Shown: piece after piece, positions 14,221 to 21,940 of the stretch
Numbering within the stretch: the stretch's first letter is position 1
Layout: the number at the start of each line of letters is the position of its first letter
DNA from: Lachnospiraceae bacterium
GTDB taxonomy: Bacteria; Bacillota_A; Clostridia; Lachnospirales; Lachnospiraceae
Assembly (NCBI GenBank): GCA_009774465.1
Contig: VSNT01000067.1
Location: 1-21,940 of the forward strand
Length of the DNA: 21,940 nucleotides
Direction of reading: 5' to 3'
The notes under the pieces: model-generated
Databases searched by the model: none
What the model saw: the letters and a program-made list of their open reading frames with translations, nothing else
Told to the model about the DNA's origin: nothing
Program-made: the position numbers and the translations under genes

Positions 14221-16881
14221 ATGAGCAGAGAACTTGCAAAAACCTATGATCCAAAAGGGATTGAAGACAGGCTTTATCAAAAATGGATGGATAAAAAATA
14301 TTTTCATGCGGAAGTTGACCATTCAAGGACGCCTTTTACCATTGTGATTCCGCCTCCAAATATTACAGGACAGTTGCACATGGGACATGCCCTTGATAAT
14401 ACCATGCAGGATATTTTAATTCGCTTTAAGAGGATGCAGGGGTACAATGCGCTTTGGCAGCCCGGTACGGATCATGCCAGCATTGCAACCGAAGTTAAGA
14501 TTATTGAAAAGTTAAAAGAAGAGGGGATTAATAAAGAGGATCTTGGACGTGAAGGGTTTTTAGAGCGTGCCTGGGAATGGAAAAAGGAGTATGGCGGGCG
14601 TATTATCAGCCAGTTAAAAAAGATGGGTTCTTCCTGCGACTGGGACAGGGAGCGCTTTACAATGGACGAGGGCTGTAATAAGGCGGTAACGGAAGTATTC
14701 TGCAAGATGCATGAAAAGGGATGGATTTATAAGGGAAGCCGCATTATTAACTGGTGTCCGGTCTGCAATACCTCTATTTCAGACGCGGAAGTGGAATATA
14801 CGGAGCAGGCGGGCCATTTCTGGCATATCAAATATCCTGTGATTGAGGAGGACGGTTCGGTAAGTACCACCCGTTTTGTGGAGTTTGCAACCACCAGACC
14901 GGAAACCATGCTGGGAGATACCGCTGTGGCAGTAAATCCGGAGGATGACAGATATAAGGATATTATAGGGAAAAAGCTGATGCTTCCCATTGTAAACAGA
15001 GAAATTCCGGTGGTGGCGGATTCTTATGTGGATATGGAATTTGGTACCGGCGTGGTTAAAATTACACCGGCTCATGATCCCAACGACTTTGAGGTGGGAA
15101 AACGTCATAATCTGCCGGAAATCAACATTTTAAATGATGACGCAACCATTAATGAAAATGGCGGCAAGTTCTGTGGCATGGACAGATATGAAGCAAGAAA
15201 AGCCATTGTAAAAGAACTGGAAGAATTGGGGCTTTTAGTTAAAATTGAGGATTATTCCCATAACGTAGGAACTCACGACCGCTGCAAGACCACCATTGAA
15301 CCTATGATTAAACAGCAGTGGTTTGTAAAGATGGAAGAACTGATTAAGCCGGCAGTGGAAGCGGTTAAAAGCGGCGACATTGAACTCATTCCAAAGCGTA
15401 TGGAAAAGATTTATTTTAACTGGACGGATAATATCCGTGACTGGTGTATTTCCAGACAGCTCTGGTGGGGGCACAGGATTCCGGCCTATTATTGTGATAA
15501 ATGCGGAGAGATTGTGGTTGCGCCAAAGGCTCCCGGGAAATGCCCCAGGTGCAGCTGGGAACATTTTACCCAGGATCCGGATACTTTGGACACATGGTTT
15601 TCTTCTGCATTATGGCCTTTCTCAACATTAGGATGGCCGGAGCAGACAGAGGATCTTAAGTATTTTTATCCTACGGATGTATTGGTGACAGGTTATGATA
15701 TTATTTTCTTCTGGGTAATCCGTATGATCTTTTCAGGCTTTGAGCAGATGGGAGAAAAGCCCTTTAAGACAGTTTTATTCCACGGACTGGTAAGAGATTC
15801 TCAAGGAAGGAAAATGAGTAAGTCCCTTGGAAATGGAATTGATCCCCTTGAAATCATTGATCAGTACGGAGCAGATGCACTCAGGCTCACGCTGATTACT
15901 GGAAATGCGCCCGGTAACGACATGCGTTTTTACTATGAAAGGGTTGAGGCAAGCAGGAATTTTGCCAACAAGATATGGAATGCCTCCAGATTTATTATGA
16001 TGAATATGCCGGAAGAGGGAGTGAGAACAACCAATCCTTCTTTAGAGCCGGTTGATAAGTGGATTCTTTCCAGACTAAATACATTGGTCAAAGATGTGAC
16101 CGACAATATGGACAGCTTTGAGCTGGGAATTGCAGTTTCAAAAGTTTATGATTTTATCTGGGATGAATTCTGTGACTGGTACATTGAAATGGTGAAGCCA
16201 AGGCTTTATAATTCTGACGATCAGGAAAGCAAAGACGCGGCGCTGTGGACCTTAAAGACAGTGTTGATTGACGCTTTGAAACTGCTTCACCCTTATATGC
16301 CTTTTATTACCGAAGAAATATTCTGCACCCTGCAGTCAGAGGAAGAATCTATCATGATATCCTGCTGGCCGAAGTATCAGGATGAGAGGAATTTTGCAAA
16401 GGAAGAAAAGGAGATTGAGATTATCAAGGAAGCTGTGCGGGGAATCAGAAATGTGCGTACGGAAATGAACGTTCCGCCCAGCAGAAAAGCACAGGTATTT
16501 GTAATCTGTGAAAAAGAAGATGTGTTAAGTGCATTTACGGATGGAAAACTGTTTTTTGCTTCATTGGCATATGCTTCTGACGTGACAATAAAGAAGGACA
16601 AGTCGGGTATTGCAGAGGATGCGGTATCGGTAGTGACCAGCGGAGCGACGCTTTATATGCCTTTTGCAGAACTGGTGGATATTGGGCAGGAGCTGGAACG
16701 CCTTGCCAAAGAAGAAAAGAGACTTGCCGGAGAGCTTGCACGTGTAAATGGCATGTTGAGCAATGAGAAATTTATTTCCAAAGCGCCGGAAGCTAAAATT
16801 GCCGAGGAAAGAGAAAAGCTGGAAAAATATACCCAGATGATGCGTCAGGTAAAGGAACGTCTCACCCAGCTACAGAAATAA
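14221..16881 (+). CDS. valS: Valyl-tRNA synthetase
   Basis: A class I synthetase that charges tRNA-Val and edits threonine. From the ATG at 14221 (AAGGAG at 14209-14214) it has 886 aa. The HIGH motif is HMGH at 53-56 within PPPNITGQLHMGHALD, and KMSKS is at 531-535. The CP1 editing domain lies between them (TTRPETMLGDTAV; EFGTGVVKITPAHDPND). Cysteine pairs CPVC and CDKC/CPRC are zinc-like knuckles typical of bacterial ValRS. The C-terminal tail, from about residue 815, is the coiled coil that contacts tRNA. An in-frame GTG at 14137 would add 28 residues, but it lies inside the T-box itself and is rejected. Expression should rise when valine is scarce. Confidence 0.97.
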   Translation: MSRELAKTYDPKGIEDRLYQKWMDKKYFHAEVDHSRTPFTIVIPPPNITGQLHMGHALDNTMQDILIRFKRMQGYNALWQPGTDHASIATEVKIIEKLKEEGINKEDLGREGFLERAWEWKKEYGGRIISQLKKMGSSCDWDRERFTMDEGCNKAVTEVFCKMHEKGWIYKGSRIINWCPVCNTSISDAEVEYTEQAGHFWHIKYPVIEEDGSVSTTRFVEFATTRPETMLGDTAVAVNPEDDRYKDIIGKKLMLPIVNREIPVVADSYVDMEFGTGVVKITPAHDPNDFEVGKRHNLPEINILNDDATINENGGKFCGMDRYEARKAIVKELEELGLLVKIEDYSHNVGTHDRCKTTIEPMIKQQWFVKMEELIKPAVEAVKSGDIELIPKRMEKIYFNWTDNIRDWCISRQLWWGHRIPAYYCDKCGEIVVAPKAPGKCPRCSWEHFTQDPDTLDTWFSSALWPFSTLGWPEQTEDLKYFYPTDVLVTGYDIIFFWVIRMIFSGFEQMGEKPFKTVLFHGLVRDSQGRKMSKSLGNGIDPLEIIDQYGADALRLTLITGNAPGNDMRFYYERVEASRNFANKIWNASRFIMMNMPEEGVRTTNPSLEPVDKWILSRLNTLVKDVTDNMDSFELGIAVSKVYDFIWDEFCDWYIEMVKPRLYNSDDQESKDAALWTLKTVLIDALKLLHPYMPFITEEIFCTLQSEEESIMISCWPKYQDERNFAKEEKEIEIIKEAVRGIRNVRTEMNVPPSRKAQVFVICEKEDVLSAFTDGKLFFASLAYASDVTIKKDKSGIAEDAVSVVTSGATLYMPFAELVDIGQELERLAKEEKRLAGELARVNGMLSNEKFISKAPEAKIAEEREKLEKYTQMMRQVKERLTQLQK

Positions 16882-16951
16882 CAGGGATGTTTGCGGCCTG
16901 AAAAGCACAATTAAAAAGAGTAAAGATGTACAAGTGGGAAAAAGGAAGCAT

Positions 16952-18250
16952 ATGGCATCATATAAGGAAGCGGAAAAGTATATTTTAGAGATACCCAAAT
17001 TTGCAGGCAAGAATACCATTGAAGACACAGGGAGATTGTTGACACTCCTTGCAGGCAGCATGGAAAGCAGGATTATCCATGTGGCAGGCACAAACGGAAA
17101 AGGTTCCGTTTGTGCCTATTTGCGTGGAATTTTAATGGAAAGCGGATACACTGTGGGGCTATTTACCTCGCCTCATTTGGAAACCATGCGGGAAAGAATA
17201 TGCCTGGGAGAAGAGAAAATTTCTAAAGAAAAGTTTACGGAAATTTTTGAAAAGGTAAAAGATAAGGCTGTTCATGCAAAGAAAATGGGACTTTCCCATC
17301 CTTCTTTTTTTGAATTTCTGTTTTTGATGGCAATGATTTATTTTAAAGAAAAGAATCCTGATTATATTATTCTGGAAACAGGACTGGGAGGAAGATTAGA
17401 CGCCACGAACTGTATAAAACCCGACATATGTGTGATTACGGAAATCGGGTATGATCATATGCAGTATCTGGGGAATACAATTAGGGAGATTGCTGCCGAA
17501 AAAGCGGGAATTATTAAGCCCGGTGTTCCGGTGGTTTTTGTCGATAAAAGGACGGAAAGTACAGAAGTTTTGACTGAATATGCAAAAAAAATGGTCAGTC
17601 CTGTAGTTAAGATCGGAAAAGATAATATTTTGAATGTGAATATAAATAATAAAAACATTGATTTTTCTCTTCGCACTGGTTATTATAATTATGTTAGTCT
17701 TTTTTTGAAAACAAGAGCATTGTATCAGGTTGAAAATGCATCTTTGGCAGTTGCAGCGGCGGAGAGGCTGGAAGATGAACAGATTACACCGGAAGCAATC
17801 AGAAAGGGCTTATGGGAGGCCAAATGGCCGGGAAGAATGGAAGAAGCTTTACCGGGGATTGTTTTAGACGGAGCCCATAATGAAGATGGTATAGATGCAT
17901 TTTTAAATACAGTCAAAGAGGATGCCTGCAAAGGGGAAAGGCTGCTGTTATTTGGAGTTGTTATGGACAAGCAGTATCAGATGATGATTTCCCAAATAGC
18001 CAGGTCAGGCTTTTTTGCCCGGATGGCGGTGACAGCGCTTGAGACAGACCGGAGCGTGTCCCTGAATCAGTTAAAAGCTGTCTGGAGTCAGTATAAAATA
18101 CCCTGTAGTTTTTTCGAAAATGCAGAAGAGGCATACAATTATTTGAAGGAAAATAAAGGCAGAGAAGACATTATTTATGTTGTTGGTTCGTTGTATTTGA
18201 TAGGGCAGATAAAGTCCTTCATGAGGAGAATTCAGGATGATAGATTTTGA
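16952..18250 (+). CDS. folC: Folylpolyglutamate synthase / dihydrofolate synthase
   Basis: This is an ATP-dependent Mur-ligase-like enzyme that adds glutamate to folates, and to dihydropteroate in bifunctional members. The start is taken as ATG 16952, with AAGGAAG at 16942-16948, giving 432 aa; a GTG at 16934 is in frame with a poorer site. Motifs are the P-loop GTNGKGS at 46-52, TSPHLETMRERI, ETGLGGRLDATN, and DGAHNEDG, which opens the C-terminal domain. It lies 70 bases after valS, the valS-folC neighbourhood common in Firmicutes, and is probably read from the same T-box-controlled promoter. No terminator lies between them. Its last 14 bases overlap the next small gene. Confidence 0.95.
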   Translation: MASYKEAEKYILEIPKFAGKNTIEDTGRLLTLLAGSMESRIIHVAGTNGKGSVCAYLRGILMESGYTVGLFTSPHLETMRERICLGEEKISKEKFTEIFEKVKDKAVHAKKMGLSHPSFFEFLFLMAMIYFKEKNPDYIILETGLGGRLDATNCIKPDICVITEIGYDHMQYLGNTIREIAAEKAGIIKPGVPVVFVDKRTESTEVLTEYAKKMVSPVVKIGKDNILNVNINNKNIDFSLRTGYYNYVSLFLKTRALYQVENASLAVAAAERLEDEQITPEAIRKGLWEAKWPGRMEEALPGIVLDGAHNEDGIDAFLNTVKEDACKGERLLLFGVVMDKQYQMMISQIARSGFFARMAVTALETDRSVSLNQLKAVWSQYKIPCSFFENAEEAYNYLKENKGREDIIYVVGSLYLIGQIKSFMRRIQDDRF

Positions 18251-18383
18251 AGAGGAATTAAAGAAATTCCACCCCAGCCTTGAAGTTGAGGATGCGGAAG
18301 AGGCTATATATAATCAGGATTTAACAGATATGGCTGATATATTTATTAAACTGTCAGAAAAGACAAAAACGGAAGATGAATAA
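18237..18383 (+). CDS. Small acidic protein, 48 aa, unknown function
   Basis: ATG at 18237 lies inside the end of folC in another frame and opens 48 codons to TAA 18381-18383. AGGAG at 18224-18228 is 8 bases upstream, a good ribosome binding site. The product starts MIDFEEELKKFHPSLEVEDA and continues with DLTDMADIFIKL. It is acidic, probably helical, and has no signal or membrane segment. Its stop codon overlaps the ribosome binding site (AAGGAG) of the next gene, so the three are probably translationally linked. I recognise no named family; it could be a partner of the following zinc-ribbon/TPR protein. Confidence 0.75.
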   Translation: MIDFEEELKKFHPSLEVEDAEEAIYNQDLTDMADIFIKLSEKTKTEDE

Positions 18384-18394
18384 GGAGTGACGGC

Positions 18395-19834
18395 ATGATT
18401 TGTTATAATTGCGGATGCCGTTTATCAGAACACGATTTTTGTACAAGCTGTGGTGCGGATGTGGCCCTTTATAAGAGAATTATGTTCATGTCCAATCGTT
18501 TTTATAATGAAGGGCTGGAAAAGGCTACAGTCAGAGATCTGTCCGGTGCAATTGTAAGTTTACGGCAAAGCTTGAAATTAAATAAGAATAATATAGACGC
18601 AAGGAACCTTTTGGGACTTGTGTACTTTGAAATGGGCGAAGTGGTAAATGCGCTGAGCGAGTGGGTTATCAGTAAAAACCTGCGCCCGAAAAAAAATATA
18701 GCTGATGACTATATTGATATGATTCAGACCAATCAGGCAAGGCTGGATGCGATCAATCAGACGATAAAAAAATATAATCAGGCGTTGCTTTACTGCTATC
18801 AGGACAGTCAGGATCTGGCTATTATACAGTTAAAAAAGGTGCTTTCCTACAATCCTAAATATGTAAGCGCCCATCAGCTTCTTGCTCTTTTATATATTAA
18901 TTCTGAAGAGTGGGAAAAGGCACAGAAGGAACTGGATAAGTGCTGCCATATAGATACGAATAATACGATTACATTGCGCTATTTAAAAGAAGTGGAGCAC
19001 ATGCTTATGCCCGAGGAAGCGGCAAAGAACGTGCCCAAAAGAAAGGCAGCCTCCAGTAAAGCGGTACGCTATCAAAGTGGAAATGAAACCATTATTCAGC
19101 CTGTAAACATAAAGGAGCCCAAAGGGGTGTCCACGCTTCTTAACTTGGGAATCGGCGTATTGATTGGTGTTGCCATTGCGTGTTTTTTAATATTGCCCGG
19201 GCGGATTCAGGGAGCAAAGGCGGAAATCAACAATGAGCTGCGTATGGTCAGCGAACAATCAGATGCCAAAACTGCTACAATTGATGAGCAGGAGCAGATA
19301 ATACAAAAGCTTACGGAAGAAAAGACACAGTTAAGCGACGAGCTTGCCGCTTATCAGGGTGCCAGCGGAAATGTGAAAGCAACAGACGGGCTTATGATGG
19401 CAGTCAGGGCCTATCTGGAAAACCCCGAGGATATAGAAACCATTGCTTCCTGTTTGGAGGAACTTGAAGAGGATGAGGCAGATAAGGCGGATGATACGAC
19501 ACAGGAACAGAAGTCAGAAGCGTTTACAGCCTTGTATGACAAATTAATAGAAGCGGTAGGGGCTGAGCTGGCAGCTTTCTATTATAATTCCGGTTACAGT
19601 AGTTATCGGGCGGAGGATTATGAGGCAGCGATTCCCAATCTGCAGAGGGCCTATGAATATGATGAGACGAACGGGGATGCATTGTTTAATCTTGGAAACA
19701 GTTACCGCAGAAGCGGGGATGATGATAAGGCAAAAGAAGTATATGCAATGGTAATTGATAACTTCCCGGAAACAGAACTTGCAAACCGGTCAGAAACCAA
19801 TCTGGCAGAAATCAATAATGCAGAACAAAATTAA
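18395..19834 (+). CDS. Zinc-ribbon, TPR, single-pass membrane protein
   Basis: A 479-aa protein with an unusual domain order. An N-terminal zinc ribbon has Cys3, Cys6, Cys16 and Cys19. TPR-like helical repeats follow at about 35-205 (NALSEWVISKNLRP; QLLALLYINSEEWEKAQKEL). A basic linker leads to one membrane helix at about 246-268, then a coiled coil at about 275-320, an acidic stretch at 354-372, and two more TPR units at about 393-465 (FYYNSGYSSYRAEDYEAAIP; ALFNLGNSYRRSGDDDKA). By the positive-inside rule the zinc ribbon and first TPRs are cytoplasmic, and the coiled coil and last TPRs are outside. TPRs bind other proteins, so a membrane scaffold is plausible, but no function is assigned. 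AAGGAG at 18382-18387 serves the ATG. A terminator follows. Confidence 0.85.
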   Translation: MICYNCGCRLSEHDFCTSCGADVALYKRIMFMSNRFYNEGLEKATVRDLSGAIVSLRQSLKLNKNNIDARNLLGLVYFEMGEVVNALSEWVISKNLRPKKNIADDYIDMIQTNQARLDAINQTIKKYNQALLYCYQDSQDLAIIQLKKVLSYNPKYVSAHQLLALLYINSEEWEKAQKELDKCCHIDTNNTITLRYLKEVEHMLMPEEAAKNVPKRKAASSKAVRYQSGNETIIQPVNIKEPKGVSTLLNLGIGVLIGVAIACFLILPGRIQGAKAEINNELRMVSEQSDAKTATIDEQEQIIQKLTEEKTQLSDELAAYQGASGNVKATDGLMMAVRAYLENPEDIETIASCLEELEEDEADKADDTTQEQKSEAFTALYDKLIEAVGAELAAFYYNSGYSSYRAEDYEAAIPNLQRAYEYDETNGDALFNLGNSYRRSGDDDKAKEVYAMVIDNFPETELANRSETNLAEINNAEQN

Positions 19835-19850
19835 ATTACGTCAGAATACA

Positions 19851-19883
19851 AAAGAGAACATGCTGTGAGTATGTTCTCTTTTT
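19851..19883 (+). terminator. Intrinsic terminator after the zinc-ribbon/TPR gene
   Basis: AAAGAGAACAT (19851-19861) pairs perfectly with ATGTTCTCTTT (19871-19881) around a 9-base loop. A run of five T follows the last C (19879-19883). It lies 16 bases after the stop codon and separates the valS-folC-TPR transcript from the sporulation operon. Confidence 0.88.
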
Positions 19884-19888
19884 CTATC

Positions 19889-19915
19889 AGGAAAAGTTCC
19901 AGGCAGTAGTAAATT
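19889..19915 (+). promoter_or_regulatory. Candidate sigma-H promoter for the spoIIA operon
   Basis: AGGAAAA (19889-19895) fits a sigma-H -35 box. GTAAATT (19909-19915) is a rough match to the sigma-H -10, 13 bases further on. spoIIA is driven by sigma-H in Bacillus subtilis and commonly in Clostridia. The match is imperfect in the -10 region, and the context is the main argument. Confidence 0.35.
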
Positions 19916-19936
19916 AAAAAAGGAAGGGGAAGGAAT

Positions 19937-20245
19937 ATGGAAGACAACTTTAAAGTGATTGATAATTATCTGATGGTAAAAATGCCAGAGGAAGTAGATC
20001 ATCACAAATCGGTTTACATAAGTAAAACAGCCGATGAGTACATTATGAACGAGGGGGTGGGAAATGTGGTTTTTGACTTTGAAGATACCAGATTTATGGA
20101 CAGCTCTGGAATAGGGGTTATTATTGGAAGATACAAGAAAATATCCTACTTTGGCGGGAAAGTGTTTGCAATCAATACGGATACCAGAATCAAGAGAACC
20201 CTGATGATATGTGGTTTACATAAAGTGATTGAGATAATGGAATGA
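19937..20245 (+). CDS. spoIIAA: Anti-anti-sigma factor SpoIIAA (STAS domain)
   Basis: SpoIIAA in its unphosphorylated form binds SpoIIAB and releases sigma-F in the forespore. At 102 aa it is a single STAS domain, slightly short for the family. The phosphorylation site lies in RFMDSSGIGVIIGRY (Ser56/Ser57); SpoIIAB phosphorylates the equivalent of Ser58 in B. subtilis. The ATG at 19937 has an AGGAAGGGGAAGGA purine run upstream. It is the first gene of the three-gene operon, 12 bases before spoIIAB. Confidence 0.95.
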   Translation: MEDNFKVIDNYLMVKMPEEVDHHKSVYISKTADEYIMNEGVGNVVFDFEDTRFMDSSGIGVIIGRYKKISYFGGKVFAINTDTRIKRTLMICGLHKVIEIME

Positions 20246-20257
20246 AAGGAAAAAAAT

Positions 20258-20776
20258 ATGGAAACAGGACAAAAAGACATAAGCAGGACGGAGAATGAAA
20301 TGTCTCTGAAAAATGAAATGCAGATTATATTTGATGCGGTTTCGGTAAATGAAGCATTTGCAAGGGTTGCGGTTGCAGCCTTTGTAACCCCGTTAAATCC
20401 TACTATGGAAGAAGTTTCAGATATTAAAACAGCAGTTTCGGAAGCAGTGACCAATGCAATTATTCATGGCTATGATGCGGAGTTTATAAAAGAAGGTAAT
20501 TCCCAATCCCCCAATAAGGTATATTTAAGCTGTATGATAGAGGATGATGTGCTGTATGTGGAGGTGAAGGATAAGGGAAAGGGAATTACAAATGTAGAAC
20601 AGGCTATGGAGCCGCTTTTTACAACAAAGCCGGAAATGGACAGGTCCGGGATGGGATTTGCCTTTATGGAAGCCTTTATGGATGACCTGGAAGTGATTTC
20701 AAAGCCGGGGTTGGGGACGGTAATACGAATGAAGAAAAAACTGGGAACTACGCCCTGGATTGGATATGAGGAATGA
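20258..20776 (+). CDS. spoIIAB: Anti-sigma-F factor and serine kinase SpoIIAB
   Basis: SpoIIAB holds sigma-F inactive and phosphorylates SpoIIAA. It is a GHKL ATPase with N-box EAVTNAIIHGY (from residue 62), G1 box DKGKG (from 105) and G2 GMGFAFM at 131-137. The 172-aa reading starts at ATG 20258 (AAAGGA upstream) and carries about 14 more N-terminal residues than the usual protein, whose family start resembles the internal MSLKNEM. The ATG at 20300 is in frame and has GGAG at 20290-20293, giving 158 aa. Both starts are possible. The stop is 3 bases before sigF. Confidence 0.95.
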   Translation: METGQKDISRTENEMSLKNEMQIIFDAVSVNEAFARVAVAAFVTPLNPTMEEVSDIKTAVSEAVTNAIIHGYDAEFIKEGNSQSPNKVYLSCMIEDDVLYVEVKDKGKGITNVEQAMEPLFTTKPEMDRSGMGFAFMEAFMDDLEVISKPGLGTVIRMKKKLGTTPWIGYEE

Positions 20777-20779
20777 TTT

Positions 20780-21505
20780 ATGGCGGAGAATTCAGTACTG
20801 ATCGAACGGGCACAGGCAGGAGAAAAGGAAGCAAGAGAAGTACTGATAGAGCAGAATCTGGGGCTGGTGCATCATATCGTTAAGCGTTTTTTGGGAAGAG
20901 GGTATGAGGCGGAGGACTTGTTTCAGATTGGCGTGATTGGACTGATTAAATCAATTGATAAATTTAATACGGAATATGATGTAAAATTTTCCACTTATGC
21001 AGTTCCATTAATTACAGGGGAAATCAAAAGGTTTATCAGGGATGACGGAATGGTAAAGGTATCCAGAACGCTGAAAGAAAATGGAATGCGTGTCAAATAT
21101 GCAAGGGAGCGGCTGGGAGGAAAACTGAACAGAGAACCCACTTTAGCGGAGGTGGCAACAGAAGCGACGCTTACCGTTGAGGAGGTGGTGCTTGCTATGG
21201 AAGCCAATGTTCATGTGGAGTCTATCTATAAATCCGTTTATCAAAATGATGGTAATGAGATTTTTATGGTGGATCAACTGGCGGATGAGAGGCAGAATGA
21301 GCAGGAGAGTGTTTTAAATCATATGATGGTGGATCAACTGATTGGAGAACTGCCTCAGAAAGAACAGAAATTGATAAGGCTCAGGTATTATCAGGAAAAA
21401 ACACAGACGGAGGTGGCCAGAGTGTTGGGAATCAGTCAGGTGCAGGTAAGCCGGCTGGAGAAAAAAATATTGCTGGATATGCGTCAGAAGATTGCCGGAC
21501 TTTAG
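20780..21505 (+). CDS. sigF: RNA polymerase sigma-F factor, early forespore
   Basis: Sigma-F directs the first forespore-specific transcription after the asymmetric division. At 241 aa it is a sigma-70 family member with region 2 (GYEAEDLFQIGVIGLIKSID; FSTYAVPLITGEIKRFIRDD), region 3 and region 4 with the helix-turn-helix TQTEVARVLGISQVQVSRLE. Sigma-G is a close paralogue, but the spoIIAA-spoIIAB context identifies this one as sigma-F. The ATG at 20780 has GAGGA upstream inside the end of spoIIAB, so translation is coupled, which fits the need to match sigma with its anti-sigma factor. Confidence 0.95.
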   Translation: MAENSVLIERAQAGEKEAREVLIEQNLGLVHHIVKRFLGRGYEAEDLFQIGVIGLIKSIDKFNTEYDVKFSTYAVPLITGEIKRFIRDDGMVKVSRTLKENGMRVKYARERLGGKLNREPTLAEVATEATLTVEEVVLAMEANVHVESIYKSVYQNDGNEIFMVDQLADERQNEQESVLNHMMVDQLIGELPQKEQKLIRLRYYQEKTQTEVARVLGISQVQVSRLEKKILLDMRQKIAGL

Positions 21506-21637
21506 TTGACATAATAACTTTTTTATAGTAAGTTATATTATGTTGACGTATGTCCAGCAGTCAAATTTCAGCGATAAGTCAAACAAAGTACTGTCAAAGT
21601 GATAAGCAGTGTAAAGAGGATACAAAGGTTGAAAAAG
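21506..21637. promoter_or_regulatory. Intergenic region with promoter-like boxes and an imperfect palindrome
   Basis: TTGACA (21506-21511) directly follows the sigF stop codon, with TAAGTT 17 bases later as a fair -10. The palindrome ACATAATAACT (21509-21519) / AGTTATATTATGT (21531-21543, two extra bases) overlaps these boxes and has a T6 run between its arms. GTCAAA then occurs three times (21560, 21578, 21593) and GATAAG twice (21573, 21601). It may hold the promoter of the next gene, a weak end of the sigF transcript, or an operator. Confidence 0.4.
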
Positions 21638-21940
21638 ATGAAAAACAGACAGATATTGGCAATTATTTTATGCATGATGATATTGTTTAACGGTATGCCT
21701 GATGTGAGGGCGGCAGAAATAAATGACCAGACGACGCCCGAAGTTTCAGGTGAAGAGATATCAGAGGAAGAAGAGCCCGATGCATCTGAGGAAAACCGGA
21801 ATCAGGAAGCAGGTACTGATGAGGAAGAAGGCGGGGAAGAAAGTAAAGAGGAAGAAGAGACCGAAATTGATGAGGAGCTTTTGGCGTATATAAAGGAAGC
21901 ACAGAGTGAATTTCTTGCAATTGCAGGGCAGGAAAATCTG
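21638..21940 (+). CDS. Exported acidic protein, partial (runs off the window)
   Basis: ATG at 21638 opens 101 codons without a stop before the window ends; a TTG at 21629 is in frame, with AGAGGA at 21615-21620. The N-terminus is a signal peptide: basic MKNRQ, hydrophobic ILAIILCMMILFNGM, and a likely signal-peptidase cut after DVRA or DVRAA. A Glu/Asp/Ser-rich linker of about 60 residues follows, then a probable start of a folded domain (ELLAYIKEAQSEFLAIAG). The linker suggests that a domain is held away from the membrane or wall. The family cannot be told from this part. It follows the spoIIA operon but has its own probable promoter. Confidence 0.75.
   Translation, partial: MKNRQILAIILCMMILFNGMPDVRAAEINDQTTPEVSGEEISEEEEPDASEENRNQEAGTDEEEGGEESKEEEETEIDEELLAYIKEAQSEFLAIAGQENL

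Overview
The window reads as a chromosomal segment of an anaerobic, endospore-forming Clostridia, most likely Lachnospiraceae. This rests on low-to-moderate GC, AGGAGG-type ribosome binding sites, a complete spoIIAA-spoIIAB-sigF sporulation operon, a T-box leader before valS, and the Firmicutes order tig-clpP-clpX-lon-ysxC. Nearly all genes are on the + strand. The genus is an inference from gene order and protein style, not from a database match.

Positions 1-6656 hold a protein quality-control block: trigger factor, ClpP, ClpX, Lon and the ribosome-assembly GTPase YsxC. Intrinsic terminators follow tig and clpX, and a long imperfect stem-loop lies between clpP and clpX. Positions 6696-10744 are a tightly packed, probably co-transcribed run: AI-2E/YtvI-type membrane protein, D-lactate dehydrogenase-like protein, TruA (TTG start), VanZ-family protein (GTG start) and a DUF308/HdeD-type membrane protein. 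Neighbours overlap or lie within a few bases.

Positions 10745-13800 are the accessory part. They hold a possible 29-codon ORF, an AlbA_2 (Schlafen-type) + GHKL-ATPase + winged-helix protein, an array of five 10-bp repeats (TTCGCAGTAG) starting at the base after that gene's stop codon, about 340 bp of non-coding or decayed DNA, and a broken gene. The broken gene has an in-frame TAA and a frameshift or deletion junction.

Positions 13836-16881 hold a strong sigma-A-type promoter, a T-box riboswitch with recognisable antiterminator and terminator, and valS. folC follows, then a 48-codon gene overlapping its end, then a zinc-ribbon/TPR/transmembrane protein closed by a terminator. The spoIIA operon (19937-21505) comes next, encoding the partner-switching control of sigma-F in the forespore. 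The window ends inside a secreted or lipid-anchored-like acidic protein with a signal peptide.

Most of the window is ordinary housekeeping sequence. The parts most worth a second look are the AlbA_2 gene with its 10-bp repeat array, the decayed gene beside it, the clpP-clpX hairpin, and the zinc-ribbon protein with TPRs on both sides of a membrane segment. I see no CRISPR array, insertion sequence, rRNA or tRNA.
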